A DNA stretch of 64,000 nt from Actinomadura graeca (lineage in GTDB: Bacteria; Actinomycetota; Actinomycetes; Streptosporangiales; Streptosporangiaceae), in NCBI RefSeq assembly GCF_019175365.1, contig NZ_CP059572.1, positions 6,262,001 through 6,326,000 of the forward strand, given 5' to 3'. A program made the translations under genes and the position numbers. The notes under the pieces are model-generated. The model saw only the letters and a list, made by a program, of their open reading frames with translations. It was not told the origin of the DNA and searched no databases. Positions 33,162-41,629 of the stretch are shown piece by piece; position 1 is the first letter of the stretch; each line of letters begins with the position of its first letter.

Positions 33162-34714
33162 CGGGACAGCGCCGTCGACCACTCCGGCTGGGTGCCGAGG
33201 GTCGAGATCTGGAAGCCGGTGACGCCCCTGGTGGCCACGACGTTCTGCTCGTAGCACGCCACGATCAGGTTCCCGTCGTCCTCAAGGAGCCGCGCCAGCC
33301 TCACATAGAGCGCCTTGCGCTTGGCGACGTCCGGTTCAGCCCTCGCCTGGGCGGACAGGGCGGGGAACTCCGCGTTGCTCCAGAGCGCGTAGGACTTCTT
33401 GGTGCTGCCCCATTCGCCGAAGATGATGTCGGTCAGGGCGATGCCCGGTCGCTCCTCGTACTGCCCCGCGTGCATCGGGAACTTCTGGCCGAGGATCCCC
33501 TCGACGAAGGTGGCGGGCGGCGTCGGGACCAGGTTGATCTTGATTCCCGCGGCAGCGGCCTGTGCCTGGTAGAACTGCGCCATGTTCTGACCGGACCTGC
33601 CGCTCACGAAATGGACGTCCACCGTGATCCCGTCCGGGTGCCCGGCCTCGGCCAGCAGCCGCTTCGCCTGGGCCACGTCCCGTTTGATCACCGGCAGGGC
33701 CGGGTTCACGGGTGAGTTGGGGGCGATCGTATGGTCCTGCCCGACCTGTCCCCAGCCCAGGTACATGCTCTGCAGCAGGGCCGGACGGTCGATGGCCAGC
33801 TTCATCGCCTTCCGGCACCGGGCGTCGGCCAGGGGTCCCTTGCACAGCATGTTCAGCTGGGTGAATCCACCGGTCTGGATATGCGCGACGGTGATCTCCG
33901 GGTTCCCCTTCACCGCCTTCGCGCCCACCGGATCCAGCCTGAGCGCGATGTTGAACTGCCCGGAGCGCAGGCCGTTCAGCCGCTGCGCGACGTCGACGAC
34001 GCTGGTGATCGCGATGGCGTCGGGCTTGGGGAAACCGGTGCGCCAATAGCCGGCGTGCCTGGTCCCGGTGAATTTCTGGCCCGAGACGAAGCTCTTGTAC
34101 TTGTACGGCCCGGTCCCCACGGGATTCTTTTTCAGCTGCTCGCTGGTGAAGCCGTCCGGCACGATGGCGCCATAGGCGTGGCTCACCAGATACGGCAGGT
34201 CCCAGGCACCGGCCTTGAGCTTGAAGACGACGGTGTATTCGTCGTCGCCTTGCACCACGCTGTCCTCGTCGATGAGGTTCTGCCAGGTCGTCTGCGGGTT
34301 CGGCGGTGAGGACGGCGACATCAGCCGCTTGTAGGTGTGGACGACGTCCTTGGCGGTGAAGTCGGCGCCGTTGTGGAACTTGACGCCCTTGCGCAGTGTG
34401 AAGGTCCAGGTCTTGAGATCCTCCGAACTCGACCACGACTCTGCCAGCTCGGGCTGCAATCCGGTCTGCCCGCTGAACGAGGTCAGGCGATCGTAGAGGC
34501 AGGCGGCCATGCTTCCCGAGTAGACCGTGGTGAGCGGGTCCGGGGTGTCGGTCGCGCCCCCGAGATAATCCGCGACCTTCAGCGTGCCGCCGGTCTTGGC
34601 CTGCGCGCCGCTGCCCGCCCCGGAGGTCTTGCCGCTGCCCGCACACGCGGACATCAGCAGCGCGGCCACACCTCCACCCATGATTCCTAGCGCGTGACGA
34701 CGAGTTGTTTCCAT
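33158..34714 (-). CDS. ABC transporter solute-binding lipoprotein (SBP_bac_5)
   Basis: A 518-residue extracytoplasmic binding protein. The N-terminus has a twin-Arg ('TTRRHALGIMGGG') and a lipobox 'LLMSAC' with Cys24. Family 5 features are 'LQPELAESWSSSEDLKTWTF', 'LRKGVKFHNGADFTAKDVVH', 'PVGTGPYKYKSFVSGQKF' and 'RKAMKLAIDRPALLQSMYLG'. Family members bind peptides, sugars, nickel or plant-derived compounds. The surrounding catabolic genes suggest an aromatic or aromatic-conjugate ligand, which is inference. It is separated by 22 bases from the ATPase gene. Confidence 0.92.
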   Translation of the reverse strand: METTRRHALGIMGGGVAALLMSACAGSGKTSGAGSGAQAKTGGTLKVADYLGGATDTPDPLTTVYSGSMAACLYDRLTSFSGQTGLQPELAESWSSSEDLKTWTFTLRKGVKFHNGADFTAKDVVHTYKRLMSPSSPPNPQTTWQNLIDEDSVVQGDDEYTVVFKLKAGAWDLPYLVSHAYGAIVPDGFTSEQLKKNPVGTGPYKYKSFVSGQKFTGTRHAGYWRTGFPKPDAIAITSVVDVAQRLNGLRSGQFNIALRLDPVGAKAVKGNPEITVAHIQTGGFTQLNMLCKGPLADARCRKAMKLAIDRPALLQSMYLGWGQVGQDHTIAPNSPVNPALPVIKRDVAQAKRLLAEAGHPDGITVDVHFVSGRSGQNMAQFYQAQAAAAGIKINLVPTPPATFVEGILGQKFPMHAGQYEERPGIALTDIIFGEWGSTKKSYALWSNAEFPALSAQARAEPDVAKRKALYVRLARLLEDDGNLIVACYEQNVVATRGVTGFQISTLGTQPEWSTALSR

Positions 34715-34736
34715 CGCGGTTGGGCTCCTCTGACGA

Positions 34737-36359
34737 CTACTCGGAGATGAACGCTGCTTCCACGAGCTCTTTGGTGTAGGTGCTCGTGCTGTTGTTGATG
34801 ACCTGGTCCGCCGGGCCGAGCTCGACGATCTCCCCGTACCGGAAGACGGCGATGCGCTGTGTGAGCGCCGCGACGACGCTGATGTCGTGCGAGATGAACA
34901 CCAGGGTCAGCCCGCGCTCGTCCTGGAGCCGGCTGAGCAGCTGGATCACCCGCGCCTGGGACTCCACGTCCAGGCCGGACACGACCTCGTCGCACACCAG
35001 CAGCCGTGGATCGCCGACCAGGGACCGCGCGATCGATGCCCGCTGACGCTGCCCGCCGCTCAGCGCGGACGAGTAGCGCCCGGCCAGACCGGGCTCCAGG
35101 CCGACCTCGCCGAGCAGATCGTGAACGCGTTCTTCGGCCTGCTCGCCCTTGAGTCCCTCGAACTTCCGAACGCGCCGCCCGATGGACTGGGCGATCGTCA
35201 GACGCGGGTTGAAGGTCGAGTCCGGGTTCTGCAGGACGATCTGCAGTGACCTGCGGACGTCCACCTTCCGCTTACGGGCCTTCGTGACCAGTGGCGCGTC
35301 GCCGAACAGCAGGTCACCGGTGCGCTCGGCGTGGATTCCCAGGACGCATCGGGCGAAGGTCGACTTCCCGCTCCCGCTCTCTCCGACGATGCCCAGCGAC
35401 TCGCCGGCCTGAAGACCGAGCGAGATGTCGTGCAGGACTTCGACGGAGCGGGCCCGGCCACTGCTGAAATCCCTGTGAGCGGCGCGCAGGCCCCGGACGT
35501 CGAGAATGGGTGTGGAGTCGTCCGGGTTCGTCCGGCGGTCCGCCCTTTCATACCCGGCGAGCGGGCCTTCCCGAAAGCGCCGGACCAGGGACTCCGTGTA
35601 CTCGTGAGACGGCGCCGCGAGGACGTTCTTGGTCGGGCCCTGCTCCACGACGACTCCGCGTCGCATCACGATCAGGTCCTCGCACAGATCGGCGAGCACC
35701 CTGAGGTCGTGGCTCACCGCGATCAGCGTCAGCCCGTGGTCGGCCTTCAGCCGCCGGATCAGTTCGATGACGCGCCGCTGGGTGATCGCGTCGAGGTCGG
35801 TGGTCGCCTCGTCCAGGACGAGGATCTCCGGGTCGCCGAGCAGCGCCAGGCAGAGGTTGATCCGCTGACGCTGGCCACCGGACAGCTGATGCGGGTAGCG
35901 CTTCAGGACACGGCCGGGCTCCTCGAAGCCGACCTCTTCGAGGATCTCCCGCACCCGGGCGTGGACGTCGGCGTCCTTGCCCGAGACGGCGTGGAGCACC
36001 TCGATGAGCTGCCGGCCGATGGTCATGATCGGGTCGAGCACCGAACTCGCCGCCTGCGGCACCAGCGCGATGCGGGTACCACGGACCTTCCGGAAGTCGT
36101 CGTGTCCGAGGCGGAGGCGCAGCGGCGACCCGGTGTCGCCGATCGTGACGGTGCCGCCCGTCAGGTCCAGACCCTCGCGGGAGTAGCCGAGCAACGCGTG
36201 CACCAGCGCCGTCTTCCCGCTGCCCGACTCCCCGCAGATGCCGAGACTTCCGCCCCTGGCGAGCTCGAAGGAGGCGTTGTGGACGACCGGGCTCCGGGGG
36301 GCGTCCGCCGGGACGATCTCGATCTCGGCGGCGGCGAGGAGTGGCGACGTCACAGCCAT
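34737..36359 (-). CDS. Fused tandem ABC ATPase (DppD-DppF type)
   Basis: A 540-residue protein with two complete ATPase domains, like YejF/GsiA-type fusions. Domain 1 has Walker A 'GICGESGSGKTALVHALL', signature 'HQLSGGQRQRINLCLAL' and Walker B 'ILVLDEATTDLD'. Domain 2 has 'GIVGESGSGKSTFARCVL', 'ALSGGQRQRASIARSL' and 'LLVCDEVVSGLD'. Both H-loops ('AVSHDLRVL', 'FISHDISVV') are present, so both sites look active. The ATG at 36359 lies 10 bases inside the end of the upstream permease gene. Confidence 0.95.
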   Translation of the reverse strand: MAVTSPLLAAAEIEIVPADAPRSPVVHNASFELARGGSLGICGESGSGKTALVHALLGYSREGLDLTGGTVTIGDTGSPLRLRLGHDDFRKVRGTRIALVPQAASSVLDPIMTIGRQLIEVLHAVSGKDADVHARVREILEEVGFEEPGRVLKRYPHQLSGGQRQRINLCLALLGDPEILVLDEATTDLDAITQRRVIELIRRLKADHGLTLIAVSHDLRVLADLCEDLIVMRRGVVVEQGPTKNVLAAPSHEYTESLVRRFREGPLAGYERADRRTNPDDSTPILDVRGLRAAHRDFSSGRARSVEVLHDISLGLQAGESLGIVGESGSGKSTFARCVLGIHAERTGDLLFGDAPLVTKARKRKVDVRRSLQIVLQNPDSTFNPRLTIAQSIGRRVRKFEGLKGEQAEERVHDLLGEVGLEPGLAGRYSSALSGGQRQRASIARSLVGDPRLLVCDEVVSGLDVESQARVIQLLSRLQDERGLTLVFISHDISVVAALTQRIAVFRYGEIVELGPADQVINNSTSTYTKELVEAAFISE

Positions 36360-37183
36360 CGCTCCCCCGTCGCGTCGGCCACCACGTTGATCGCGATGAC
36401 GAGGAGGACGATCGCGGTCGCGGGCGCCAGGCAGACCCACGGCGCGGTGCTGAGGATCGGCTGGCCGTCGTTCAACGCCAGCCCCCAGTCGGGGGACGGG
36501 GGGACGATGCCGACACCGAGGTAGTTCGTCGCGGCCAGGACGAGGACCGCGATGCTGCTCCGGATCGCCCATTCGAGTACCATCCGGGCGCGGATGTTCG
36601 GGAAGATCTCGCGCGTCAGCATCTCGAGCGGTGAGGCCCCCGCCGCTTCCGCCGAGGCGACGAACTCCTGCGCGACGATCGGCATGCTCACGGCGCGCAG
36701 GACCCGGGCGACGCCGGGCGCCAGCAGCAGCCCGATCACCACCGTGAGGACCACGTTCGAACGCGGCACGGCGCTCCCCATCACCAGGATCACCAGCAGC
36801 GGCGGGGTCGCCAGCAACAGGTCGGTGAATCGCATCAGCAGCCGATCGGACCAGCCGCCGACGTAGGCGGCGGTCGCCCCGAGCGCCGTGCCGAGGACCA
36901 CCGAGATGGCGCCCGCGAGGGCGGCCATCAGCGTGATCGCCTGCCCGCCGTTCAACGTCCGCAGCAGGGTGTCCCGGCCGTACCGATCGGTGCCCAGCAG
37001 ATGGCCGGCCGACGGGGACCGGAGGACGTCCGGGCTCTGCGCCGCGTCCGGCACCACCCACGGCAGCGCCACGATCGCGACGATGAAGGCGAGTCCCACC
37101 CAGCCCCGCACAGGGAACAGGCCGGATCGCCTGGCGTCCGTGGCCTTGGCAGGCGCGAGGATCGGCTCGGCCGCGGCGCTCAC
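36350..37183 (-). CDS. ABC transporter permease (DppC/OppC type)
   Basis: A 277-residue permease. The N-terminal helix is at ~26-44. 'GHLLGTDRYGRDTLLRTLNG' is the standard DppC segment. The EAA loop is in 'EFVASAEAAGASPLEMLTRE'. 'NYLGVGIVPPSPDWGLALND' precedes the final helices. The GTG at 37183 overlaps the stop of bicupin 2 (GTGA), so bicupin 2 and the transporter are one operon. Confidence 0.9.
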   Translation of the reverse strand: MSAAAEPILAPAKATDARRSGLFPVRGWVGLAFIVAIVALPWVVPDAAQSPDVLRSPSAGHLLGTDRYGRDTLLRTLNGGQAITLMAALAGAISVVLGTALGATAAYVGGWSDRLLMRFTDLLLATPPLLVILVMGSAVPRSNVVLTVVIGLLLAPGVARVLRAVSMPIVAQEFVASAEAAGASPLEMLTREIFPNIRARMVLEWAIRSSIAVLVLAATNYLGVGIVPPSPDWGLALNDGQPILSTAPWVCLAPATAIVLLVIAINVVADATGERWL

Positions 37184-37962
37184 GCCGTGTCCTCGATCGC
37201 CGTGTCTCCGGTCGCCGTGTCTTCGAGCACGGGGGCCGACACGACGAAGTAGGCCGCGCCTTCCGCAGAGCCGATGGTGAGCGTCTCGCCCGCCGGCCAC
37301 TGGACGAACGTCCCCCGGGCCGTAGCCGATTCGCGATCTCCCTGCCCGATCGTCGCCTCACCCTCGACCACGGCCAGGATCCGCTCGGCATTCCCGGGCC
37401 CGGCGGCCACCCGCGAGCCCGGCTCCATCACGGTCCACCGGACCTGCGCGCGGGGACTCACGTCCGCACCGAAGATGACCTTGGTGGCGACGGTGCCGGG
37501 AACCTCGGCCTCCGGCTCGTCGAACGCCGCGAAGTCGTCCGGATGCACCCAGATCGGATCGCCCGTCACGGTCTCGGTGGTCGGCTCGTAACGCGGACGC
37601 CAGCCCGGGGGCCGGCCGGGCGCGTGGAAGCAGATGCTCGTCAGTTCCTCGGGCATGATGACGTAGCTGACGGCGCCCTCAAGGCGGAGCATGAACGATC
37701 CCGCCCGGACGTGCAGCAGCTTCCCGGAGGCCAGCAGCTGGACGTGATCGCCTGACGGCATGTAGCAGATCTCGTCGTCGTTGTAGATGACCGGGCCGCC
37801 CACGCGAGGAGCCGGGTATTCGTTGTATCCGGCATCGACGCGCCATGCGTTGTCATGTTCCGTGCCGAAAATCCGTCGGTGCCGTGGCGTCTTGCCCCAC
37901 GTCACCGGGCCGAACGGATTGACCGGTTCGACTTCCGAGTAATGCCGAATTGTCAGAGGCAT
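37180..37962 (-). CDS. Bicupin protein 2, metal ligands absent
   Basis: A 260-residue paralogue of the protein at 31373, sharing segments such as 'FVQWPAGETLTIGS' and 'VSYVIMPEELTSICFHAPGR'. It has two cupin folds without canonical metal-binding His residues. The last ~14 residues are a repeat tail (EDTATGDTAIEDTA) encoded by three 15-base units at 37182-37226 that also contain the start codon of the downstream permease. The ATG at 37962 gives 'MPLTIRHYSEV'. It is the first gene of the transporter operon, 140 bases from the promoter. Confidence 0.78.
   Translation of the reverse strand: MPLTIRHYSEVEPVNPFGPVTWGKTPRHRRIFGTEHDNAWRVDAGYNEYPAPRVGGPVIYNDDEICYMPSGDHVQLLASGKLLHVRAGSFMLRLEGAVSYVIMPEELTSICFHAPGRPPGWRPRYEPTTETVTGDPIWVHPDDFAAFDEPEAEVPGTVATKVIFGADVSPRAQVRWTVMEPGSRVAAGPGNAERILAVVEGEATIGQGDRESATARGTFVQWPAGETLTIGSAEGAAYFVVSAPVLEDTATGDTAIEDTA
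37182..37226 (-). repeat. Three 15-bp repeats spanning a gene junction
   Basis: On the plus strand the units begin GCCGTGTCCTCGATC, GCCGTGTCTCCGGTC and GCCGTGTCTTCGAGC. They encode the Asp-Thr-Ala tail of bicupin 2, and the array ends at the overlapping GTG start of the permease. Confidence 0.7.
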
Positions 37963-38108
37963 GGGCTTCCCGCCATCTCCTTGGTCGCCGGAATAGGTCT
38001 CAGAGGGTCGAAGCCCACCACGGGGCGGCCATGATCCATTCATGAGGACGGTGCGAATCCGCGCCTTCCTCCGATGCCGGAACGGCTGCTGGCGAACGCC
38101 GTGGTCGT

Positions 38109-38165
38109 ACATTAAGAAGCTCGCGGCGTGGATGTCAAGTGATAGCGATCAGATTGTTCAATCTG
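38109..38165 (-). promoter_or_regulatory. Promoter and palindrome of the bicupin/transporter operon
   Basis: On the minus strand a perfect -35 TTGACA (38138-38133) is separated by 18 bases from TAATGT (38114-38109). Just upstream of the -35 is GCTATCAC, nearly identical to the hydroxyquinol promoter. The perfect inverted repeat CAGATTGTTCAATCTG (38150-38165) follows. Placement upstream of the -35 suits an activator, perhaps the divergent GAF/Fis protein. Confidence 0.65.
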
Positions 38166-38504
38166 ACTGCACAGTGAGCCCCTGGACGAGGGCTTGTCGG
38201 CGGTCTGGCGGCGGTGAGCCTGTCCGACGTGCCCGCGAGCCGCACGAGGTGGAACCGCATGTGATCTTGATTCGAGACGGGTCAGGTGCCGCTCCGGGCG
38301 ACGGTCACCGTGCCCGAGATGGCTGCGGGCAGGGTGGTTACGTCCTGATAGGCTGTATAGCTACAGTGAACGAGGTTCAGTAAGCATGATCAATCATGTG
38401 GACGGTCACGGTGACCTTCGGTCAAAGGCGAAAGGCGTGGTCGCCAGGGGAGTGCGGTTCTTCGTGGGTCGGCGGTAGCCCATTTGCAAGGAGGAGTAGG
38501 CACT
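38166..38504. promoter_or_regulatory. Upstream region of the GAF/Fis regulator
   Basis: 339 bases without a gene. CTGTA-TAGC-TACAG (38353-38366) is an inverted repeat near a possible plus-strand promoter. A strong AAGGAGGAG site (38488-38496) precedes the regulator ATG. Confidence 0.4.
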
Positions 38505-40235
38505 ATGGCCATTGTGGAAGCACTGAGCCAGGAGTTCATCGCGGCCGCACGCGACGCGTTCATCAGCGACGGTGTCGAGACGGCCGGGATTCGGCCCGAG
38601 ACCCTCGCCTCCTGGCGCCGTTCCAAGGCGGCCGGTGTCGCAGCCGCGGGCACCGTGAGCCATTTCAGTGATGGGCATTTCGACCACGACAGCGCCCTGC
38701 TGCGTGCGGTACGTCCGGTCACCGCGGATCTCATGCGCCAGTTCCATTCCGACGACCTGGCCATGCTGCTGATCGACCGGAACGCCGTCATCGTCGGGCG
38801 CTGGAGCACGGGGTGCCGGATGGAACGGCGGCTCGACGAGATGGGTTCGGTCACCGGCGCGGTCTTCGACGAGGCCCATGTCGGATCGACCGGCCTCGGG
38901 ACGCCGCTGGAGGACGGCGTCCCCGCGTTCGTGGACGGGACCGAGCACTACAACAGCACCTTCGACGACGTCATCGCCGCGGGCGCCCCGATCGTCAATC
39001 CCGCGACCGGGGTCGTCGCGGGAGTCCTCGACCTGGTGTCCCTCACCGGCGCGCCCCCCGGGTTGATGCTGCCTCTGGTGTCCCGCGCGGCGCGCGAGGC
39101 CGGTGAGCTCCTCGCGAGCGGGTTCGCGCGCCAGGACCGTGCCCTGATGGATTCGTTCATGCGGATCGAGCGCCGGGGGCGGCGGCGCCCGATGATCGCG
39201 ATCAACAGCAGGCTGCTGGTGGCGAACAACAAGGTGGACCGGCTTCTTGCCGGATACCCGCACGACGAGCTCTGGGAGATGGTCCAGGGGGCCGTCGCCG
39301 AAGGTCGGCAGACTTTGCTCCTCGATGGGCGCGGCTCGGGCGCACCGGTCGACGCGCTCATCCGCGTCGTCGACGGCGGCGGTGCGGCGCTGCAACTGAA
39401 ACCGGCCGGGCAGCGGTCGCGGGCGCCGAAGTCCTCGCCACAGGCCGACGCCCTTGCGTCGAGTGTGCGTTCCGCCCTTCCCGGCCGGAGCTTGCATTGG
39501 ATCGACGCGGTCGGCGCCGTTTCCGACGCGGTCGCCAGCGGCCGTCCCGTGCTCATCACCGGTGCTGAAGGCAGCGGCAAGTCCGCCTTGGCGGTGACTG
39601 CGGCCTTGCTCTGGGCACGGGACCCGCGTCTGGTGTCGATGATCGACGCATCGACGCGGGGACCCGGCGAGATCCCGGCCGTCCCGGCCGACGCCCGAGC
39701 CGTCGTGGTCGATGGCATCGACCCGGCCGGGCACGGGGTCGTCGAGTGGCAGGCCGCGCTCGAAGCCCATGTCACGGCTGGTTGCCGGGTCCTGCTCGTG
39801 TGCGCCACCGGCCTCCCGCCGTCCGTCCCGCGGCTCGTGACGGTGGACCTCCCGAGCCTGGCCCACCGCGTCTCCGACATCGCGGATCTCGTGCGCTCGT
39901 GGAGCACCCGCCGGCAGCGACGCGTCTCCGTCACGCCGGACGCGGTACGGGAGCTGGAGCGTCGCTGCTGGGCCGGGAACATCCGTGAACTCTTCGAGGT
40001 GCTGGACGAGTCGTATGCGACGGCCACCGGCGGGCGGATCACCCGGAACGATCTTCGTCCCGCTCGCGGTGCGGGACCGCGGCGGCGGCTGACCTACCTT
40101 GAGAACGTCGAGCGGGAGGCGATCGCCGCGCTGCTGCGTGCGGCCGACGGCCGGCGCAGTGATGTGGCGAAGGAACTCGGTATCTCGCGAGCGACCCTTT
40201 ACCGCAAGCTCTCCGCCCTCGGGCTCGGCTCGTGA
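38505..40235 (+). CDS. GAF-domain/Fis-HTH regulator with degenerate AAA+ domain (AcoR-like)
   Basis: A 576-residue activator. The N-terminal 'GIRPETLASWRRSKAAGV' helix and a GAF domain at ~60-190 ('LAMLLIDRNAVIVGRWSTGC', 'HVGSTGLGTPLEDG') resemble AcoR. Residues ~330-480 keep a P-loop ('LITGAEGSGKSALAVTAALL') and 'AVVVDGIDPAG'. The GAFTGA loop required for sigma-54 contact is absent. The C-terminal Fis-type HTH is 'RSDVAKELGISRATLYRKLS'. It therefore probably works with sigma-70-type promoters. It is divergent from the transporter operon and is its likely activator. Confidence 0.85.
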   Translation: MAIVEALSQEFIAAARDAFISDGVETAGIRPETLASWRRSKAAGVAAAGTVSHFSDGHFDHDSALLRAVRPVTADLMRQFHSDDLAMLLIDRNAVIVGRWSTGCRMERRLDEMGSVTGAVFDEAHVGSTGLGTPLEDGVPAFVDGTEHYNSTFDDVIAAGAPIVNPATGVVAGVLDLVSLTGAPPGLMLPLVSRAAREAGELLASGFARQDRALMDSFMRIERRGRRRPMIAINSRLLVANNKVDRLLAGYPHDELWEMVQGAVAEGRQTLLLDGRGSGAPVDALIRVVDGGGAALQLKPAGQRSRAPKSSPQADALASSVRSALPGRSLHWIDAVGAVSDAVASGRPVLITGAEGSGKSALAVTAALLWARDPRLVSMIDASTRGPGEIPAVPADARAVVVDGIDPAGHGVVEWQAALEAHVTAGCRVLLVCATGLPPSVPRLVTVDLPSLAHRVSDIADLVRSWSTRRQRRVSVTPDAVRELERRCWAGNIRELFEVLDESYATATGGRITRNDLRPARGAGPRRRLTYLENVEREAIAALLRAADGRRSDVAKELGISRATLYRKLSALGLGS

Positions 40236-40243
40236 GCGGTCCG

Positions 40244-41434
40244 TCAGGCGAGCGTCTCGGCCAGCCAGTCGGCGATGTAGGACGTGGTGAAGGTCGGATT
40301 GTCGAAGCCCACATGCTCGACGCCGCCCTCCTCGGGGGTGACGATGTGCAGTTCCCTCCGTGAACTGTTCACCGCGGCGTCGAACTGCTTCTGGGCGAAG
40401 AGGGCCGGAATCTGGCGGTCGTTCGAACCGTGGATCACCAGGTACGGCATCGTGATCCGGTGGCTGTGCTCGGCCATGCTCATCTTCGCCGCGAAAGGCG
40501 GGAGTTCCTCAAGGTTCTTCAGGCCGAACACCCAGGCGATGTGCTCGGCGAAGTGCGGTACCGACGGCTGGGTCCCCCGCTCTTCCCTGTACGCACCGAG
40601 TTCGGCCCACGAGTAGATCGCGCCCCAGGAGACGCACGCCTTGAAACGCGGTTCGAAAGCGGCGGCGCGCGGCGCGTAGTACCCGCCGAGCGACCAGCCC
40701 GCCACGCCACACCGGCCGGCATCGCAGTCGTCACGCGAGGCGAGGTAGCCCAGACCGGCAGTGGCGAACTTCTCGCTTTGATGGGAGCCGGTCATCCCGC
40801 GCAGCCGGAGGGCCTCACCGGAACCGGGATGGTCCATGATCAGTGTTGAGATGCCGCGCTTGGCGAATTTCTGCGCGAGCCCGTTGCCGTAGACCATTTC
40901 CTTTGTCGAGTCGAGTCCGTTGAACTCCACCACGCAGGGTCGCGGGCCGTCGCCTTCGCCGCGGATGAACAGCGCCGGGAAGGTGGTGTCCCGGCCGTCG
41001 GCGCTGTAGGGGACTTCGACGAACTCACAGTTCTCGCGTCCGAACTCGATGCTCCGGCGGAAGGTGTCCACCACCTTGCGGTACAGATCCTCCCGCCCCT
41101 GCGCGCCAGGACGCTGCATGCGCTCGGCGGTCAGGTAGTAGATGGAGGCGCGGCCGAGCTTCTCACCGGCCGAGATGAGGTGGCCCGCCTTCTCATCGGC
41201 CTTCGCCTGCTCCACGAGGCGGTCGGCGACCACGCGCCACGAGGCGAGGAACGCCTCGGTCGCGGACGCGTCGTTCCCGTCGGCCTTCGAGGCGTCCAGG
41301 AGGGGCCGGCACATCTGGTCGATCTCGCCGATGCGGGCTCCCGAAACGATGGCGTGGTTGACCGTCATGTTCCAGACGTAGTTGCCGGGAAAGTATTCGA
41401 ACACCGCGTAGTCCGTCCTACTAGCGAAGGCCAT
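40244..41434 (-). CDS. Alpha/beta hydrolase, dihydroxypseudooxynicotine-hydrolase/FrsA-like
   Basis: A 396-residue serine hydrolase with an N-terminal helical cap (~1-130). The nucleophile elbow is 'VAGWSLGGYYAPRAAAFE'. 'CVVEFNGLDSTKEMVYGNGL' and 'LIMDHPGSGEALRLRG' precede it. The acid is in 'LVIHGSNDRQIPALF' and the His in 'EHVGFDNPTF'. The layout matches the family of 2,6-dihydroxypseudooxynicotine hydrolase, a C-C bond hydrolase acting on dihydroxylated aromatic ketones. In this island it may cleave a side chain from an aromatic substrate. It is convergent with the GAF/Fis gene. The start is uncertain (41434 or GTG 41467). Confidence 0.82.
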   Translation of the reverse strand: MAFASRTDYAVFEYFPGNYVWNMTVNHAIVSGARIGEIDQMCRPLLDASKADGNDASATEAFLASWRVVADRLVEQAKADEKAGHLISAGEKLGRASIYYLTAERMQRPGAQGREDLYRKVVDTFRRSIEFGRENCEFVEVPYSADGRDTTFPALFIRGEGDGPRPCVVEFNGLDSTKEMVYGNGLAQKFAKRGISTLIMDHPGSGEALRLRGMTGSHQSEKFATAGLGYLASRDDCDAGRCGVAGWSLGGYYAPRAAAFEPRFKACVSWGAIYSWAELGAYREERGTQPSVPHFAEHIAWVFGLKNLEELPPFAAKMSMAEHSHRITMPYLVIHGSNDRQIPALFAQKQFDAAVNSSRRELHIVTPEEGGVEHVGFDNPTFTTSYIADWLAETLA

Positions 41435-41629
41435 GAAGCCCGGGCATCGCGGACGTCTGAAGGACACGTCGCATGCTCGGCGTCCCCAGTATCGCCGCAG
41501 GTCGGGCGTCCGGCGTGTCTCAACTTTGCGACGCGGGTCGTGCCGGTCCGTAAGCCATTCTTTGACGCGACGGGATTCGTGTTGGACGCCTACGGAAATA
41601 CCGCCGCCCGGGTGTGTGGTGAGCGCGCG
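41435..41629. other. Spacer upstream of the alpha/beta hydrolase
   Basis: 195 bases with no gene. On the minus strand TTGAGA near 41525 might be a -35, but no matching -10 at the right distance was seen. Confidence 0.3.

Noticed and set aside
38505..40235. Sigma-54-dependent activator
   Set aside because: The GAFTGA loop is missing and the target promoter has a TTGACA -35 rather than a -24/-12 element.
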